Assembly (NCBI GenBank): GCA_964246705.1
Contig: CAXTRQ010000025.1
Location: 1-47,825, forward strand
Origin: DASZCR01 sp964246705
Lineage (GTDB): Bacteria; Acidobacteriota; Blastocatellia; Pyrinomonadales; Pyrinomonadaceae
Length of the DNA stretch: 47,825 bases
Direction of reading: 5' to 3'
Below are positions 35,703 through 44,515 of the stretch, piece after piece. Below the pieces are notes generated by a model. That model had not been told where the DNA came from. It saw only the letters and a program-made list of their open reading frames with translations, and searched no databases. Within the stretch, counting starts at the first letter, position 1, and every line of letters begins with the position of its first letter. The position numbers and the translations under genes were made by a program.

Positions 35703-36320
35703 GTAATGAGTTCCTTTCAAGATTGAGGGAATCGAGGAAGAAAGCAGCCGTCAGCTTGAGCGTCGGCGAAAGATTCGCCCTCGGCAAGACCTTCGGTCAT
35801 GGACAAGATTCATAAGGAATCCGCCTGCACGTACGTCGTGCTCTCTACCTGTGCTCTTGATTTAACAGAGCTGAGTGTTGTGGACACACGAACGGTCGAG
35901 ACTGTCGAAGAGGCAAGAGGCAACCGTCCGATGAAGTACATTGCGATCCTGATTGTATTGAGAGACTCATTGAGCCGACGACCTTCCAGCGAGTTATCCT
36001 TCAGGAAATGGATACGGAACATCGTCAGCGCGAATTCGATGAGCGACCACACCCCAGCAATCATCATGCCTACGGTCGAATCAGGTCTTTTGCATTTGAG
36101 ATACGGGACAAATCGAAAACAACCGACGAGATAAAGGGCCGCGCGCTGTTTCACCATGTAACACTTCAGGCATGTTAGTGTTTCGCTTTGAAAGCCAGAA
36201 CTTTGATTGGGCTGCTCGGCGTGCGAGAGAGGATGCGCTTTCAGAGAGAAGCTGACGGCGTTCGGTCAATCAGTTTATTTCGCAATTCGTCGAGCTTATC
36301 CCGACTCGCGTTATTGAAAA
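35703..36320. other. Intergenic stretch with overlapping open frames of doubtful value
   Basis: Two overlapping frames of about 110 codons occur, at 35799-36134 (plus) and 35810-36157 (minus). The minus frame has hydrophobic segments (VGMMIAGVWSLIEFALTMF) but no ribosome site. Neither is called as a gene. The promoter for the minus-strand gene at 34329 should lie here, but was not recognised. Confidence 0.3.
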
Positions 36321-36360
36321 GGCTGGGCGAGAGTTGGTTACTCTCGCCCAGCCTAGTTTT
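36321..36360. terminator. Strong bidirectional intrinsic terminator
   Basis: AGGCTGGGCGAGAGT (36321-36335) and ACTCTCGCCCAGCCT (36341-36355) form a perfect 15-bp stem with a TGGTT loop. It has TTTT on the plus side and, on the minus strand, TTTTCAATAA after the stem. It lies about 75 bases beyond the stop of the gene at 36435, which it should terminate. Confidence 0.85.
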
Positions 36361-36434
36361 AATGCTCAAGGCGCAAAGCTCGCGCTCGTTAGCAAGGTTG
36401 TGCCGTCTTGAGGTGGCTGCGACTCGTCACGGCC

Positions 36435-39101
36435 TTACTTTGCTGTGACAGCCTTCGTCGTACTGCCGCCGGCGCTGCTGCGGATGGTGATGCTTTGCGG
36501 GTTCGTCGCCGAGTTGAGTTGCCCGCTGAATTTGCCGCTGCCGTTACTCGACAGCGTGCCGAGCAGTTGTCCGCTTGAAGTAACGAACGCTTGCAGCGTG
36601 ACGTTGGCGCTCGTGCTCGTGGCCTCGACGCGCAACGTGCGTTTGCTGGAATCGTATTCCGCACGTTGAACGGCGACCGTGTCTGTGGAGACTGTCGCCG
36701 GATTGATGGTGAGCGCGGCGGTGCGCGTCGCGCCGTTCAAAGTCGCGCTGATCGTCGCGCTGGTCGCCGATCCGACCGTCGTGGTGTTGACAGTGAAGCT
36801 GGCGGAAGATACTCCAGCCGCAACGGTCACGCTGGCCGGGACGGAAGCGACCGCGCTGCTGCTTGAAAGATTGACGACCGTCGCCGCCGAAGCAGTCGCG
36901 CTCAAACTGATCGTGCCCTGAGCGGCGCTGCCGCCCGTGACAGGATTCGGATTCAAGCTGATAGACGAGACCGTGACAGCGACGGGCGCGGGAGGCGTGA
37001 CGTTGAGCACGGCGCTTTGCGTCGAGCCGCCGTAGGTGGCCGCGAGCGTCACCTGCGTCGGCGTCGAAACTGACGCGGTTGTGAAGTCTGCGAAGCCGCT
37101 CTGAATTCCTGAATTTATCAGCAGCGTCGTCGGCACTTGCACGACGTTCGGTTGACTACTCGAAAGGGAGATGGTCGCTCCCTCTGGCGGAGCCGGTTGG
37201 CCTAAAGTTACCTGCACCCTGACCACCTGCGCCGAGCCGCCAACGACGGTCTGCGGTGTGAGCGTAACGGAGGAAATAGCAACCGGACTCGACGGAGCCG
37301 AAACATTAAGAGTCGCGCTTCTGCTCGCGCCGCTGTACGTCCCGGTGATAACGACCGGCGTCGTCAAGCCTGTCTGCCCGGTGTGGATGACGAAGTTCGC
37401 CGATGCTTGACCGGCGGGTATCACAACGTTGTTCGGCGTCGAAACGAGGCCGGGGTTGTCGTTTGTCAGTGAGACGATTGCGCCGCCGGTCGGCGCAACA
37501 TTGCCGGTCGTTAAAGTGGCGACTCCGGTCGCATCCCTGCCGCCGAAGACGCTCGAAGGCTGCATCTGAATCGAGCCGAGCGAGAGCGCATCGGTCGGCG
37601 GCGTGACCGTCAAAGCCACGCTGCGATTTCCGAGTTGTTTGTTCGATACCGTAATGGTGACGGTCTGGGGCGTGGTCACGCGGGTCGTGTTCACGTTGAA
37701 TCTGAGGTTCGACATTCCGGCGATGATGCGGAGACCCGTCGGCACGGAGACGACGGACGTTTTACTGCTCGAAATCGTTAGCGACGTGCTGCCCGCAGGC
37801 GCGACCGCGCCGGGAGCCAAACTAACATTAACTTCTGCCTGTGTGCCGCCGATGACGCTCGACGGCGCGATGCTGATGCCGCCGAAGGCGAGCGGCGCAT
37901 TCGCGCGTCCCGTGGAATTCGTCAAGACGGTCGAGCCGGGGTTATTTCCTCTGACTTGGAAAACGATGTCCTGCTTGCCGTCGCCGTCGAAGTCGGAAGC
38001 GATAAGAGACCCTCCGGCGTTGCCGGTGACAAAGCCGGGGATGAGATAACGCACGACAGGCTTAAACGTGCCCGTGCCATTGCCGTAGAGAATGCCGATC
38101 ATCCCGTCGCCCTGCGCCGAGCAGCAGAGAGACATTCCGAGCGCAATATCCTGAAAGCTGTCGCCGTTGAAATCGGCGACGGTCAGTTGACCGGGGCGCT
38201 CTTGAATGCCGTCGAGGATGGAGGCCGACTGCCGAAACGTGCCGTCGCCATTGCCGAGCAGGACGAACGTCCTGTGATCGGCGTCGGCGGCGATTGCCAA
38301 ATCCTGTATCGCGTCGCCGTTGAAATCGCCGCTGTCAATATCTGTATTGTCAACGCCCGGCGTCAACGTTAAGTTTGGCAATTGCCTGAACGTCCCGTCG
38401 CCGATGCCGAGCAGAACAAAAACCTTGCCGCCGGCCGCCGCGATGCTCAGATCGCTGTGCCCATCGTTATTGAAGTCGGCGACTGAAAGTTTCGCCGGGC
38501 CGCTGCCGACTTGAATCTCCTGCGCGGGTTGAAAGCTGCCGTCGCCGATGCCGCGTAGCAGCGAGATGCTGTTGCCGATGATGCAGGAAGAGGAGAAACA
38601 ATTTAGCTGGTGCGCGATCACGACATCGAGGCGGCTGTCGTGGTCGAAGTCCGCGACGGCAATCGAGGGCGCGTCGAACCCCGTGTCGTTAGGAAAACTG
38701 ACGGGCGTGGCGAACGTCCCGTCGCCGTTGCCTAACAAGAGAGTCATGCTAATGCGCGAATCGTTGTTCGTGACGATGAGATCGGGTCTGCCGTCGCCGT
38801 TGAAGTCGCCCGCCGCGAGGTCTTGCAGAAAGCCTCCCGCCGCGTAATCAACCTTCGGGCGAAACGTGCCGTCGCCATTGCCGAGCATGACCGAAATGTT
38901 GACGCCCGCCCCGGCGAGGTCGAGCTTTCCGTCGCCGTTGAAATCCGCTGCGACATGGTTATTGCCGAGCGACGGGTAGTCTCTCCCGGTGAAAGTAGCT
39001 GATTGCGCCGAAACGCTCGCGGCGCAAAGCGACGTGATGAATGCGACAAAGAAAGCTATTGAAAGTTTCTGTAAGAATTGTTTGCTGTTGATGAGCAACA
39101 T
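36435..39101 (-). CDS. Secreted FG-GAP/VCBS-repeat protein with Ig-like repeats
   Basis: The protein is 888 residues from the ATG at 39101, which starts a clear signal peptide (about 1-32) and follows GAGGAG. An in-frame upstream start at 39146 was rejected. Residues about 35-395 carry FG-GAP repeats of the form ADFNGDGxxDLxxxxxxxxxVLLGNGDGTF, at least six, each with calcium-binding DxDxDG-like loops; together these would make an integrin-type propeller. Residues about 400-800 contain four Ig-like units like those of the 31879 protein. The final 80 residues (VAVQRAEYDSSKRTLRVEATS to the end) match the C-terminal module of that protein. It is likely an extracellular adhesion or binding protein. 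Confidence 0.87.
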   Translation of the reverse strand: MLLINSKQFLQKLSIAFFVAFITSLCAASVSAQSATFTGRDYPSLGNNHVAADFNGDGKLDLAGAGVNISVMLGNGDGTFRPKVDYAAGGFLQDLAAGDFNGDGRPDLIVTNNDSRISMTLLLGNGDGTFATPVSFPNDTGFDAPSIAVADFDHDSRLDVVIAHQLNCFSSSCIIGNSISLLRGIGDGSFQPAQEIQVGSGPAKLSVADFNNDGHSDLSIAAAGGKVFVLLGIGDGTFRQLPNLTLTPGVDNTDIDSGDFNGDAIQDLAIAADADHRTFVLLGNGDGTFRQSASILDGIQERPGQLTVADFNGDSFQDIALGMSLCCSAQGDGMIGILYGNGTGTFKPVVRYLIPGFVTGNAGGSLIASDFDGDGKQDIVFQVRGNNPGSTVLTNSTGRANAPLAFGGISIAPSSVIGGTQAEVNVSLAPGAVAPAGSTSLTISSSKTSVVSVPTGLRIIAGMSNLRFNVNTTRVTTPQTVTITVSNKQLGNRSVALTVTPPTDALSLGSIQMQPSSVFGGRDATGVATLTTGNVAPTGGAIVSLTNDNPGLVSTPNNVVIPAGQASANFVIHTGQTGLTTPVVITGTYSGASRSATLNVSAPSSPVAISSVTLTPQTVVGGSAQVVRVQVTLGQPAPPEGATISLSSSQPNVVQVPTTLLINSGIQSGFADFTTASVSTPTQVTLAATYGGSTQSAVLNVTPPAPVAVTVSSISLNPNPVTGGSAAQGTISLSATASAATVVNLSSSSAVASVPASVTVAAGVSSASFTVNTTTVGSATSATISATLNGATRTAALTINPATVSTDTVAVQRAEYDSSKRTLRVEATSTSANVTLQAFVTSSGQLLGTLSSNGSGKFSGQLNSATNPQSITIRSSAGGSTTKAVTAK

Positions 39102-39698
39102 TGCTGTTTGATCTCCTCTTGTTCTTAGTGCTTGGACGAATGCCACTCGCTACAGTGCTTCGACGGGCGCGCAAAATACACCCCAAGAGCACATGCAAAA
39201 CTTGTAGAAGTGAGATGTGAGCTTGCGAACTGCCCGATAATCAGCCCGCCCGTACAGTTGTGCCCGACCCGATTTTCACTTCTCAGTTTCAGTGTGAGAC
39301 ACAGTGCATACGATGTTGATTCATCCTGAAACAGGTTGACAGGGATGCTATCCGGGAGGCTCGAAGTTATCTCATAAAACAGCTTCGCCAGCGTTTTATG
39401 CCAGTACTTATATGGTTTCCAGAGGCGTGCAGGTGATCTGTGAGATTGCCCGACCGACCCGAAAACATCGGCGATGTGAACCGGATGAGTCGGAGAAATG
39501 AACAGGCATGGTTATTGCTGAGCGTGGTGCGTCATCAAATGTTCTTTGTACTTGAATCCGCTTGAGAGCCTTGATAGATCAGTTAATCAGCCAGGGGCAA
39601 TTATTATTGATTGACTTATACCTCGCTGCATCGCCCTGATAGATCCTCAAGTAGCTTTCACTCTAGTCAAGTTAGGTCAAACAACAACTCAACCGTTT
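39102..39698. other. Intergenic stretch, no gene recognised
   Basis: About 600 bases upstream of the FG-GAP gene (minus) and of the copper cluster (plus). No protein-like frame, terminator or known RNA was found. Promoters for both flanking units should lie in 39102-40024. Confidence 0.4.
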
Positions 39699-39722
39699 AA
39701 GTTCAATTTGTAAATTGAACTT
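39699..39722. promoter_or_regulatory. 11-bp perfect AT-rich inverted repeat
   Basis: AAGTTCAATTT and AAATTGAACTT are perfect arms around a GT centre. It lies about 300 bases upstream of the multicopper oxidase gene. This could be an operator, but the binding protein is unknown. Confidence 0.5.
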
Positions 39723-39728
39723 GAGCGA

Positions 39729-39769
39729 CCCCAAGACGGGACACGAAGGGATGTGAGAACGTCTTGGGG
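39729..39769. other. 10-bp perfect stem directly after the AT-rich palindrome
   Basis: CCCCAAGACG (39729-39738) and CGTCTTGGGG (39760-39769) pair perfectly around a 21-base loop. It begins 7 bases after the AT-rich palindrome. No T-run follows, so it is not a typical terminator. It may be part of a structured RNA. Confidence 0.45.
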
Positions 39770-39985
39770 TACGTTAGGCATTGAGTCTCAGTTAGCACTC
39801 ATAACTACAAATAGTCACGTCTTCGCAAATTAGCAGTTTAGCTTCCGGCAAAGTTAGCCATGCTGCCAGTGCATGACTGCGAGCGCGCGAAGGCAAGGGT
39901 TTTCATGGAGTAACTCCGAAGCTCTCAGTGTGTCTTTCGACAGGCGAGGACTTCGGAAGATTTCTAAAAGCATTAGCTAAAAAAT

Positions 39986-39999
39986 CCGAATTAATTCGG
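39986..39999. promoter_or_regulatory. 14-bp perfect palindrome just upstream of the multicopper oxidase gene
   Basis: CCGAATTAATTCGG is a perfect palindrome that ends 25 bases before the ATG at 40025 and just before the AAGGAG ribosome site. Its place in the leader is suited to an operator. The binding protein is unknown. Confidence 0.45.
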
Positions 40000-40024
40000 T
40001 AAGCCTCAAGAAGGAGAAACGTAA

Positions 40025-41857
40025 ATGGCGAATAACTCGAAGAGAGATAAAACGAGAGAGAAAGAATCCATCATCGCCGCCAAGAACAGGCGCGAACTCA
40101 TCGCGGCAGGCTTGAACCGGCGCGACCTGTTGAAAATGGGACTGTTGACCAGCGCCGGGATGCTGATCCCGAAGTTGGGTTTGAGCGCGCGTCCGCTCAC
40201 CAGCGCCGGTTATATTGACAACACGCCGCAGAGCCGTCCTACCACCCCGTGGGTCGAGACAATGCCGCGTCTGACCATCAAGCAGCCGACCACCACGCTG
40301 ACCGGGCCGCCGCCGCAGGCCGCTCCCAACACCGCAGCGGGTGAGAGCCGTACGGTCACGCATCAGGCGTTTTCACAGTTCACTCCGCAGAAGCTTTATG
40401 AGGTGCACCAGAAAGCATTCCTCGCTAAAGCGTCGCCGAGCTTTCAGAATCAGACAACGCTCTGGGGCTACGATGGAATTTTCCCCGGCCCGCTCTTTGT
40501 CGCCAGATACGGCGAGCCGATACTCGTCCGTCACTATAATGACCTGCCGATAAATGATAATCACGGTTTTGGTCTGGAATCCACTTCGACCCACTTGCAC
40601 AACGGTCACACGCCGCCGGAATCCGACGGCTATCCCTGCTACTTCAATCCGAGCGGGAAATTCTATGACCATCACTACCCGAACGTGCTCGCAGGTTTCG
40701 CTTCCACACACCCCGGCGCGGGCGACATCCGAGAGTCAATGCACACGCTCTGGTATCACGACCACCGCTTCGACTACACGTCGCAGAACGTCTACAAGGG
40801 TCTCGCGGGCATGTTCAATCTTTTCCACCCGGAGAACTCGGCCTACGACACCGGCAACGAGAACACGGGCTTCCGTCTGCCGAGCTTCCCCGACTACGAC
40901 ATCAACATGGTCTTTAACGATGCCGTCTATGATCCGCAGTCAGACCAGTTGGCTTTCGACCTCTTCAACCTCGACGGCATCCTCGGCGACAAGATGCAGG
41001 TCAACGGCAAGGTTCAGCCCGTGCTGCACGTCAGCCCGCGCCGCTATCGCTTCCGCTGGCTGAACATGGGACCGTCGCGCTTCTATCAACTGTCGCTGCT
41101 CGACGCGCTCACCAACACCAGCAAGCCTATCTGGCAGATTTCGACCGACGGCAACTTGCTGAAGAAACCCGTGCAGGTTCCCAACGGCTGCCGCATCTCG
41201 GTCGCCGAGCGCGTGGACGTGATTGTTGACTTCACGGGACTCGCGGGCAAGACCTTCTACATCGAGAACCGGCTTGAGCAGACGGACGGGCGCGGCCCGA
41301 CCGGCAAAGTTCTGAACCCCGGACAAGGCAATAAAATCCTGAAGATCATGGTTGACCAGCCCGCCGTCGCGGACAACAGCATTGACCCGGCGACGATTCC
41401 GGCCAGCCAAGCGGTCTACTTCTACGATTTCCCCGACACGCTTGCCGCACCGGTCGTGACCCGCACCTTCAAGTTCGAGAGGAACAACGGTCAGTGGGCT
41501 GTGAACGGCAAGTTTGCGAATTGCGCCGAGTCGCGTTTCGCCATCAAGCGCAACACCGTCGAGAAATGGATTCTTCAGAACAACTCCGGCGGCTGGCAAC
41601 ATCCGATTCACATGCACTTCGAGGAATTCCAGACGCTCAAGATTAATAACGTAGCCCCGGCTACCTCTGGAATCATCGAAGCGGGACGCAAGGACGTGCT
41701 CAGGTTAGAGCACAACATGCAGGCTGAGTTGTACTTCCGCTTCCGCGACTTCGTCGGCAATCTGCCGATGCACTGCCACAACGTGGTGCACGAAGACCAC
41801 GCGATGATGGTGCTCTTGAAGATAGACGACACCGGAGACACGAACCCCAATCCATAG
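40025..41857 (+). CDS. Tat-exported multicopper oxidase
   Basis: The protein has 610 residues. The N-terminus has a twin-arginine signal (NRRDLLKMGLLTSAGMLIP, about 31-49) after a long basic extension. All four copper-ligand blocks are present: HLHNGH (H190, H192), WYHDH (H245, H247), HPIHMH (H526, H529, H531) and HCHNVVHEDHAMM (H583-M594). Type 1 ligands are H526, C584, H589 and probably M594. It should oxidise Cu(I), metals, phenols or a similar donor while reducing oxygen to water in the periplasm. Cupredoxin domains span about 85-600, a CotA/bilirubin-oxidase-like length. AAGGAG precedes the ATG. A copper chaperone and the Tat translocase genes follow, matching its cofactor and export needs. 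Confidence 0.93.
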   Translation: MANNSKRDKTREKESIIAAKNRRELIAAGLNRRDLLKMGLLTSAGMLIPKLGLSARPLTSAGYIDNTPQSRPTTPWVETMPRLTIKQPTTTLTGPPPQAAPNTAAGESRTVTHQAFSQFTPQKLYEVHQKAFLAKASPSFQNQTTLWGYDGIFPGPLFVARYGEPILVRHYNDLPINDNHGFGLESTSTHLHNGHTPPESDGYPCYFNPSGKFYDHHYPNVLAGFASTHPGAGDIRESMHTLWYHDHRFDYTSQNVYKGLAGMFNLFHPENSAYDTGNENTGFRLPSFPDYDINMVFNDAVYDPQSDQLAFDLFNLDGILGDKMQVNGKVQPVLHVSPRRYRFRWLNMGPSRFYQLSLLDALTNTSKPIWQISTDGNLLKKPVQVPNGCRISVAERVDVIVDFTGLAGKTFYIENRLEQTDGRGPTGKVLNPGQGNKILKIMVDQPAVADNSIDPATIPASQAVYFYDFPDTLAAPVVTRTFKFERNNGQWAVNGKFANCAESRFAIKRNTVEKWILQNNSGGWQHPIHMHFEEFQTLKINNVAPATSGIIEAGRKDVLRLEHNMQAELYFRFRDFVGNLPMHCHNVVHEDHAMMVLLKIDDTGDTNPNP

Positions 41858-41956
41858 TCTGTTGCCGCCGAAGCGCGCGCGCGCATCTCTCTACTTAAGG
41901 AGACGCGCACGCGCGAGCGCAGCGAGTCGAAAGATTGGAGAAAGGATAGCTGAACT

Positions 41957-42610
41957 ATGAAGAACATCAGTAGAAGAAGCGTGTTGGCATTGATTGGGGC
42001 CGCCCCCTTTGCCGGTGCTCTCGTAGCGCGGGCTGAAACGCCGGTGTCGTCAGGTCCGTCGCTCGCAAGCGTCTTGTCGCGCGACCGGATACGTGAACAA
42101 CATTTCCCGAACGTCCTGCTGACCACGCACGAAGGCAAAAAGGTGCGGTTCTACGACGACCTGCTCAAGAACAAAATCGTCGTCATCAACTTCATGTATG
42201 CCAAATGCGAGGGCGTCTGCCCCGGCATCACGGCGAATCTGGTGAAGGTGCAAAAACTGCTCGGCAACCGTGTCGGACGAGACATCTTCATGTACTCGTT
42301 CACGCTCAAGCCGGAGCATGATACGCCCGAAGTGCTCAAGAGTTATGCTGACGCTTACGGGGTCAAGAAGGGTTGGTCGTTTCTGACCGCCGCGCCCGAA
42401 GACATGGAACTGCTCAGGCGCAAACTCGGCTTCACAGACCCCGACCCGGTAATTGATGCCGACAAGTCATCGCACATCGGGAACGTCCGCTACGGCAACG
42501 AGCCGCTGCAACGCTGGGCTTCATGCCCGGGGCTGAGCAAAGCCAGTTGGATCGCCGAATCAATCAGTTGGGTGGATTGGACGAAGACCGCAAAAGGAGA
42601 ACGAAAATGA
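41957..42610 (+). CDS. SCO1/SenC-type copper chaperone
   Basis: The protein has 217 residues with a Tat-like signal (SRRSVLALIGAAPFAGALVARA). The SCO thioredoxin-like fold is marked by CEGVCP (C84, C88) and the third copper ligand H173 in SSHIGNVRYG. SCO proteins deliver Cu to cytochrome oxidase subunit II or other copper enzymes. Here the likely client is the multicopper oxidase encoded 99 bases upstream. The gap contains alternating GC stretches that can fold (GCGCGCGCGC and GCGCACGCGC). The final stop overlaps the start of the next gene (ATGA). Confidence 0.92.
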   Translation: MKNISRRSVLALIGAAPFAGALVARAETPVSSGPSLASVLSRDRIREQHFPNVLLTTHEGKKVRFYDDLLKNKIVVINFMYAKCEGVCPGITANLVKVQKLLGNRVGRDIFMYSFTLKPEHDTPEVLKSYADAYGVKKGWSFLTAAPEDMELLRRKLGFTDPDPVIDADKSSHIGNVRYGNEPLQRWASCPGLSKASWIAESISWVDWTKTAKGERK

Positions 42611-43632
42611 AAAGTCAAAGAAAAAATGTTTTATTGAGCGCACTGGTTTTAACAGTTGGCGCACTGTGGTCGCCGGTCGTCACGTCCGCTCAGACGGCAA
42701 CCGCGACCTCGCCGACCACTGTAGATTCGACTCAGACGAGTCCCGCAACCATAGATTCCGCCCCGATGAAAACCACGACGCCGATGAGGACGACGGCGAC
42801 CATGGATTCGGCGGCGGCCACCGATGTCGGCATCGGCGCTGGCCCGACCAACATCGCCAGCGACGTAAACGGCAACCTCTGGGTGACGCTGCAATTCAGC
42901 AGCAAGCTCGTCAAGCTGGGCGGCGGCGGAGCCGTCATCGGCACGTATGACTCTGGCGGTGGAAACCCGACCGGCATCGCCGCCGGTAATTCCGTCTGGG
43001 TCGCCAATAACCGTGACAACACGGTGTCGAAATTGGGACTGGACGGCACGCTGCTCGGCACTTTTAAGACGGGCGGCGAAGGCCCCCAAGGTCTCTTCAT
43101 CGGCCCCACGTATGTTTTGGTGACGAACGAAAGAAGCAACACCATCACGAGGATGTCGGCTGACGGAGCGGTGACCGGCACCTTTGCCGTGGGCGCGCGC
43201 CCCGTCGCTGTGATCGCAGACGGTGATGGCAATATCTGGGTGGCGAACAATAAGGAGAACACGGTCTCGAAGCTGTCGTCGCTAGGTAAACTGATCGGCA
43301 CATACCCTGTGGCGCGTGGACCGTTCGGCCTGATCGCGGTCGGCTCCGATGTCTTCGTGTCGTGCTTCTTCGACGGCGTCGTGTTGAAACTGAGCGGCGT
43401 TACCGGAGAGGTGCTTGCCAAAGTTCCGACAGGCGATGGCCCGGCGGGCTTGGCGACCTACGGCCAGTACTACTTAGTAGCCAATAACGGCAGCAACAGC
43501 GTCACGGTCTTTGCGGCAGACGGCACGGTGATCTCAACCATCAAAGTCGGTCGAAGCCCTCTGTACCTCGCGGCCAATGCCAACGGCTATTGGATTCCGA
43601 ACACCGGCAGCGGCACGGTCTCGAAGCGTTAA
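42607..43632 (+). CDS. Secreted YncE/Vgb-like (NHL-type) beta-propeller protein
   Basis: The protein is 341 residues from the ATG at 42607, supported by AAAGGAG and by a signal peptide at about 1-29 (MKSQRKNVLLSALVLTVGAL). An in-frame start at 42523 inside the SCO gene was rejected. After a Thr/Ser-rich linker (30-75), seven similar blades follow, with the pattern GxGPxGIAxxxxxxWVANNxxNTVSKLxxxGxxxGTF. Vgb-like and YncE-like propellers have this pattern, but the lyase catalytic residues of Vgb were not checked. It is translationally coupled to the SCO gene, so a role in the copper/oxidase system is likely, though its exact function is unknown. Confidence 0.85.
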   Translation: MKSQRKNVLLSALVLTVGALWSPVVTSAQTATATSPTTVDSTQTSPATIDSAPMKTTTPMRTTATMDSAAATDVGIGAGPTNIASDVNGNLWVTLQFSSKLVKLGGGGAVIGTYDSGGGNPTGIAAGNSVWVANNRDNTVSKLGLDGTLLGTFKTGGEGPQGLFIGPTYVLVTNERSNTITRMSADGAVTGTFAVGARPVAVIADGDGNIWVANNKENTVSKLSSLGKLIGTYPVARGPFGLIAVGSDVFVSCFFDGVVLKLSGVTGEVLAKVPTGDGPAGLATYGQYYLVANNGSNSVTVFAADGTVISTIKVGRSPLYLAANANGYWIPNTGSGTVSKR

Positions 43633-43696
43633 GCCGGAGACTACGCCCGCGTCGAACACAAGCGACGGAAGGAATAGTCCGTCTTAACCTGAAAGC

Positions 43697-43727
43697 TTCC
43701 GGCGGTCAGCAGTATTGGCCGCCGGAA
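43697..43727 (+). terminator. Hairpin between the propeller gene and tatA
   Basis: TTCCGGCGG (43697-43705) and CCGCCGGAA (43719-43727) form a perfect 9-bp stem followed by CTTTGAAAC. The T-tail is poor, so it may only partly reduce read-through into the Tat genes. Confidence 0.5.
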
Positions 43728-43763
43728 CTTTGAAACAAAGTTTGAGTAGGTGGAGGTTTAATC

Positions 43764-44045
43764 ATGAACGCAATGTTGTTGTTGGGTATGCCGGGCGGGT
43801 CAGAGATGATCGTGGTTCTGGTGGTCGTGCTACTGCTCTTCGGCGGCACGCGCTTGCCGCAACTCGCAAAGGGTTTGGGACAGAGCATCAAGGAATTCAA
43901 AAAAGGTATCGCGCAACTCGACGACACCGCCGAGATTGAAGAACAGCCGCGCGCGCAGACGCGCTTGCAAGCGGTGAGCACGTCCGCAGGCATCGGAGCC
44001 GACGAGATTGTACGCGAACCCCAGATGGCTGCCGGACGGTCTTAA
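43764..44045 (+). CDS. tatA: TatA/TatE-family translocase subunit
   Basis: The protein has 93 residues. It has one N-terminal helix (SEMIVVLVVVLLLFGGTRLPQLAKGLGQSIKEFKKG), with the hinge and amphipathic helix typical of TatA, then a variable hydrophilic tail. GGAGGT precedes the ATG. TatA oligomers form the passage for folded twin-arginine proteins. The next two genes complete a TatABC set. The FGGTRLPQLAKGLG sequence has a Thr where TatB usually has a Pro, supporting TatA. Confidence 0.92.
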   Translation: MNAMLLLGMPGGSEMIVVLVVVLLLFGGTRLPQLAKGLGQSIKEFKKGIAQLDDTAEIEEQPRAQTRLQAVSTSAGIGADEIVREPQMAAGRS

Positions 44046-44092
44046 GCAGTTTAGCCGGGCAGAGTTTTCAGGAAAGCAGCAGGTGAACGCCA

Positions 44093-44410
44093 GTGCCTCT
44101 CTTATTTTTTGAGTTCTTAGGAACTACCGAATTACTCGTCATCCTCCTTGTCGCGCTCGTCGTGTTCGGCCCGCGCAAGCTGCCGGAGTTGGGGCGTTCG
44201 CTGGGACGTAGCATCAGCGAATTCAAACGCGCGTCAGATGATTTAAAGCGGACTTGGGAGAGTGAAGTTGACATCGAGAAGGTTAAAAGTGAACTGCACT
44301 CTAACCTCTGCGTCTTAACCGAAGAGATTCCTGCGGTCGAGTTTTCCAAAGGTGAAAACTTCAACGCGGCGACAGAGCCGCTGGTTGAGGGCGCAAGCGT
44401 CGCAGCCTAA
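44093..44410 (+). CDS. tatB: TatB-like Tat translocase subunit
   Basis: The protein is 105 residues from the GTG at 44093, preceded by AGGTGA. It has an N-terminal helix (ELLVILLVALVVFGPRKLPELGRSLGRSISEFKR) with FGPRKLPELGRSLG, a TatA/TatB-type hinge. The longer acidic helix after it (ASDDLKRTWESEVDIEKVKSELHSN) and position before tatC suit TatB. TatA and TatB are hard to tell apart by sequence alone, so it could instead be a second TatA. It probably forms the substrate receptor with TatC. Confidence 0.85.
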   Translation: MPLLFFEFLGTTELLVILLVALVVFGPRKLPELGRSLGRSISEFKRASDDLKRTWESEVDIEKVKSELHSNLCVLTEEIPAVEFSKGENFNAATEPLVEGASVAA

Positions 44411-44515
44411 CTCCGGCGCGAACGCGGCGGCGAACATTGACAGGCGTGTCGGTCACGTCTCGCTCAAGGTGCGACGATTGGTCGCACGGCATCGGCAACA
44501 TCGCCGGGGTGAAGC

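Noticed and set aside
35810..36157. A minus-strand frame with hydrophobic segments, about 115 codons
   Set aside because: It lacks a ribosome site, overlaps an equally long plus frame and has no recognisable family. It could be a membrane protein, but support is too thin.
41868..41920. The GC-alternating stretch between the oxidase and SCO genes as a terminator
   Set aside because: The arms can pair, but no T-run follows, and the genes are likely co-transcribed.
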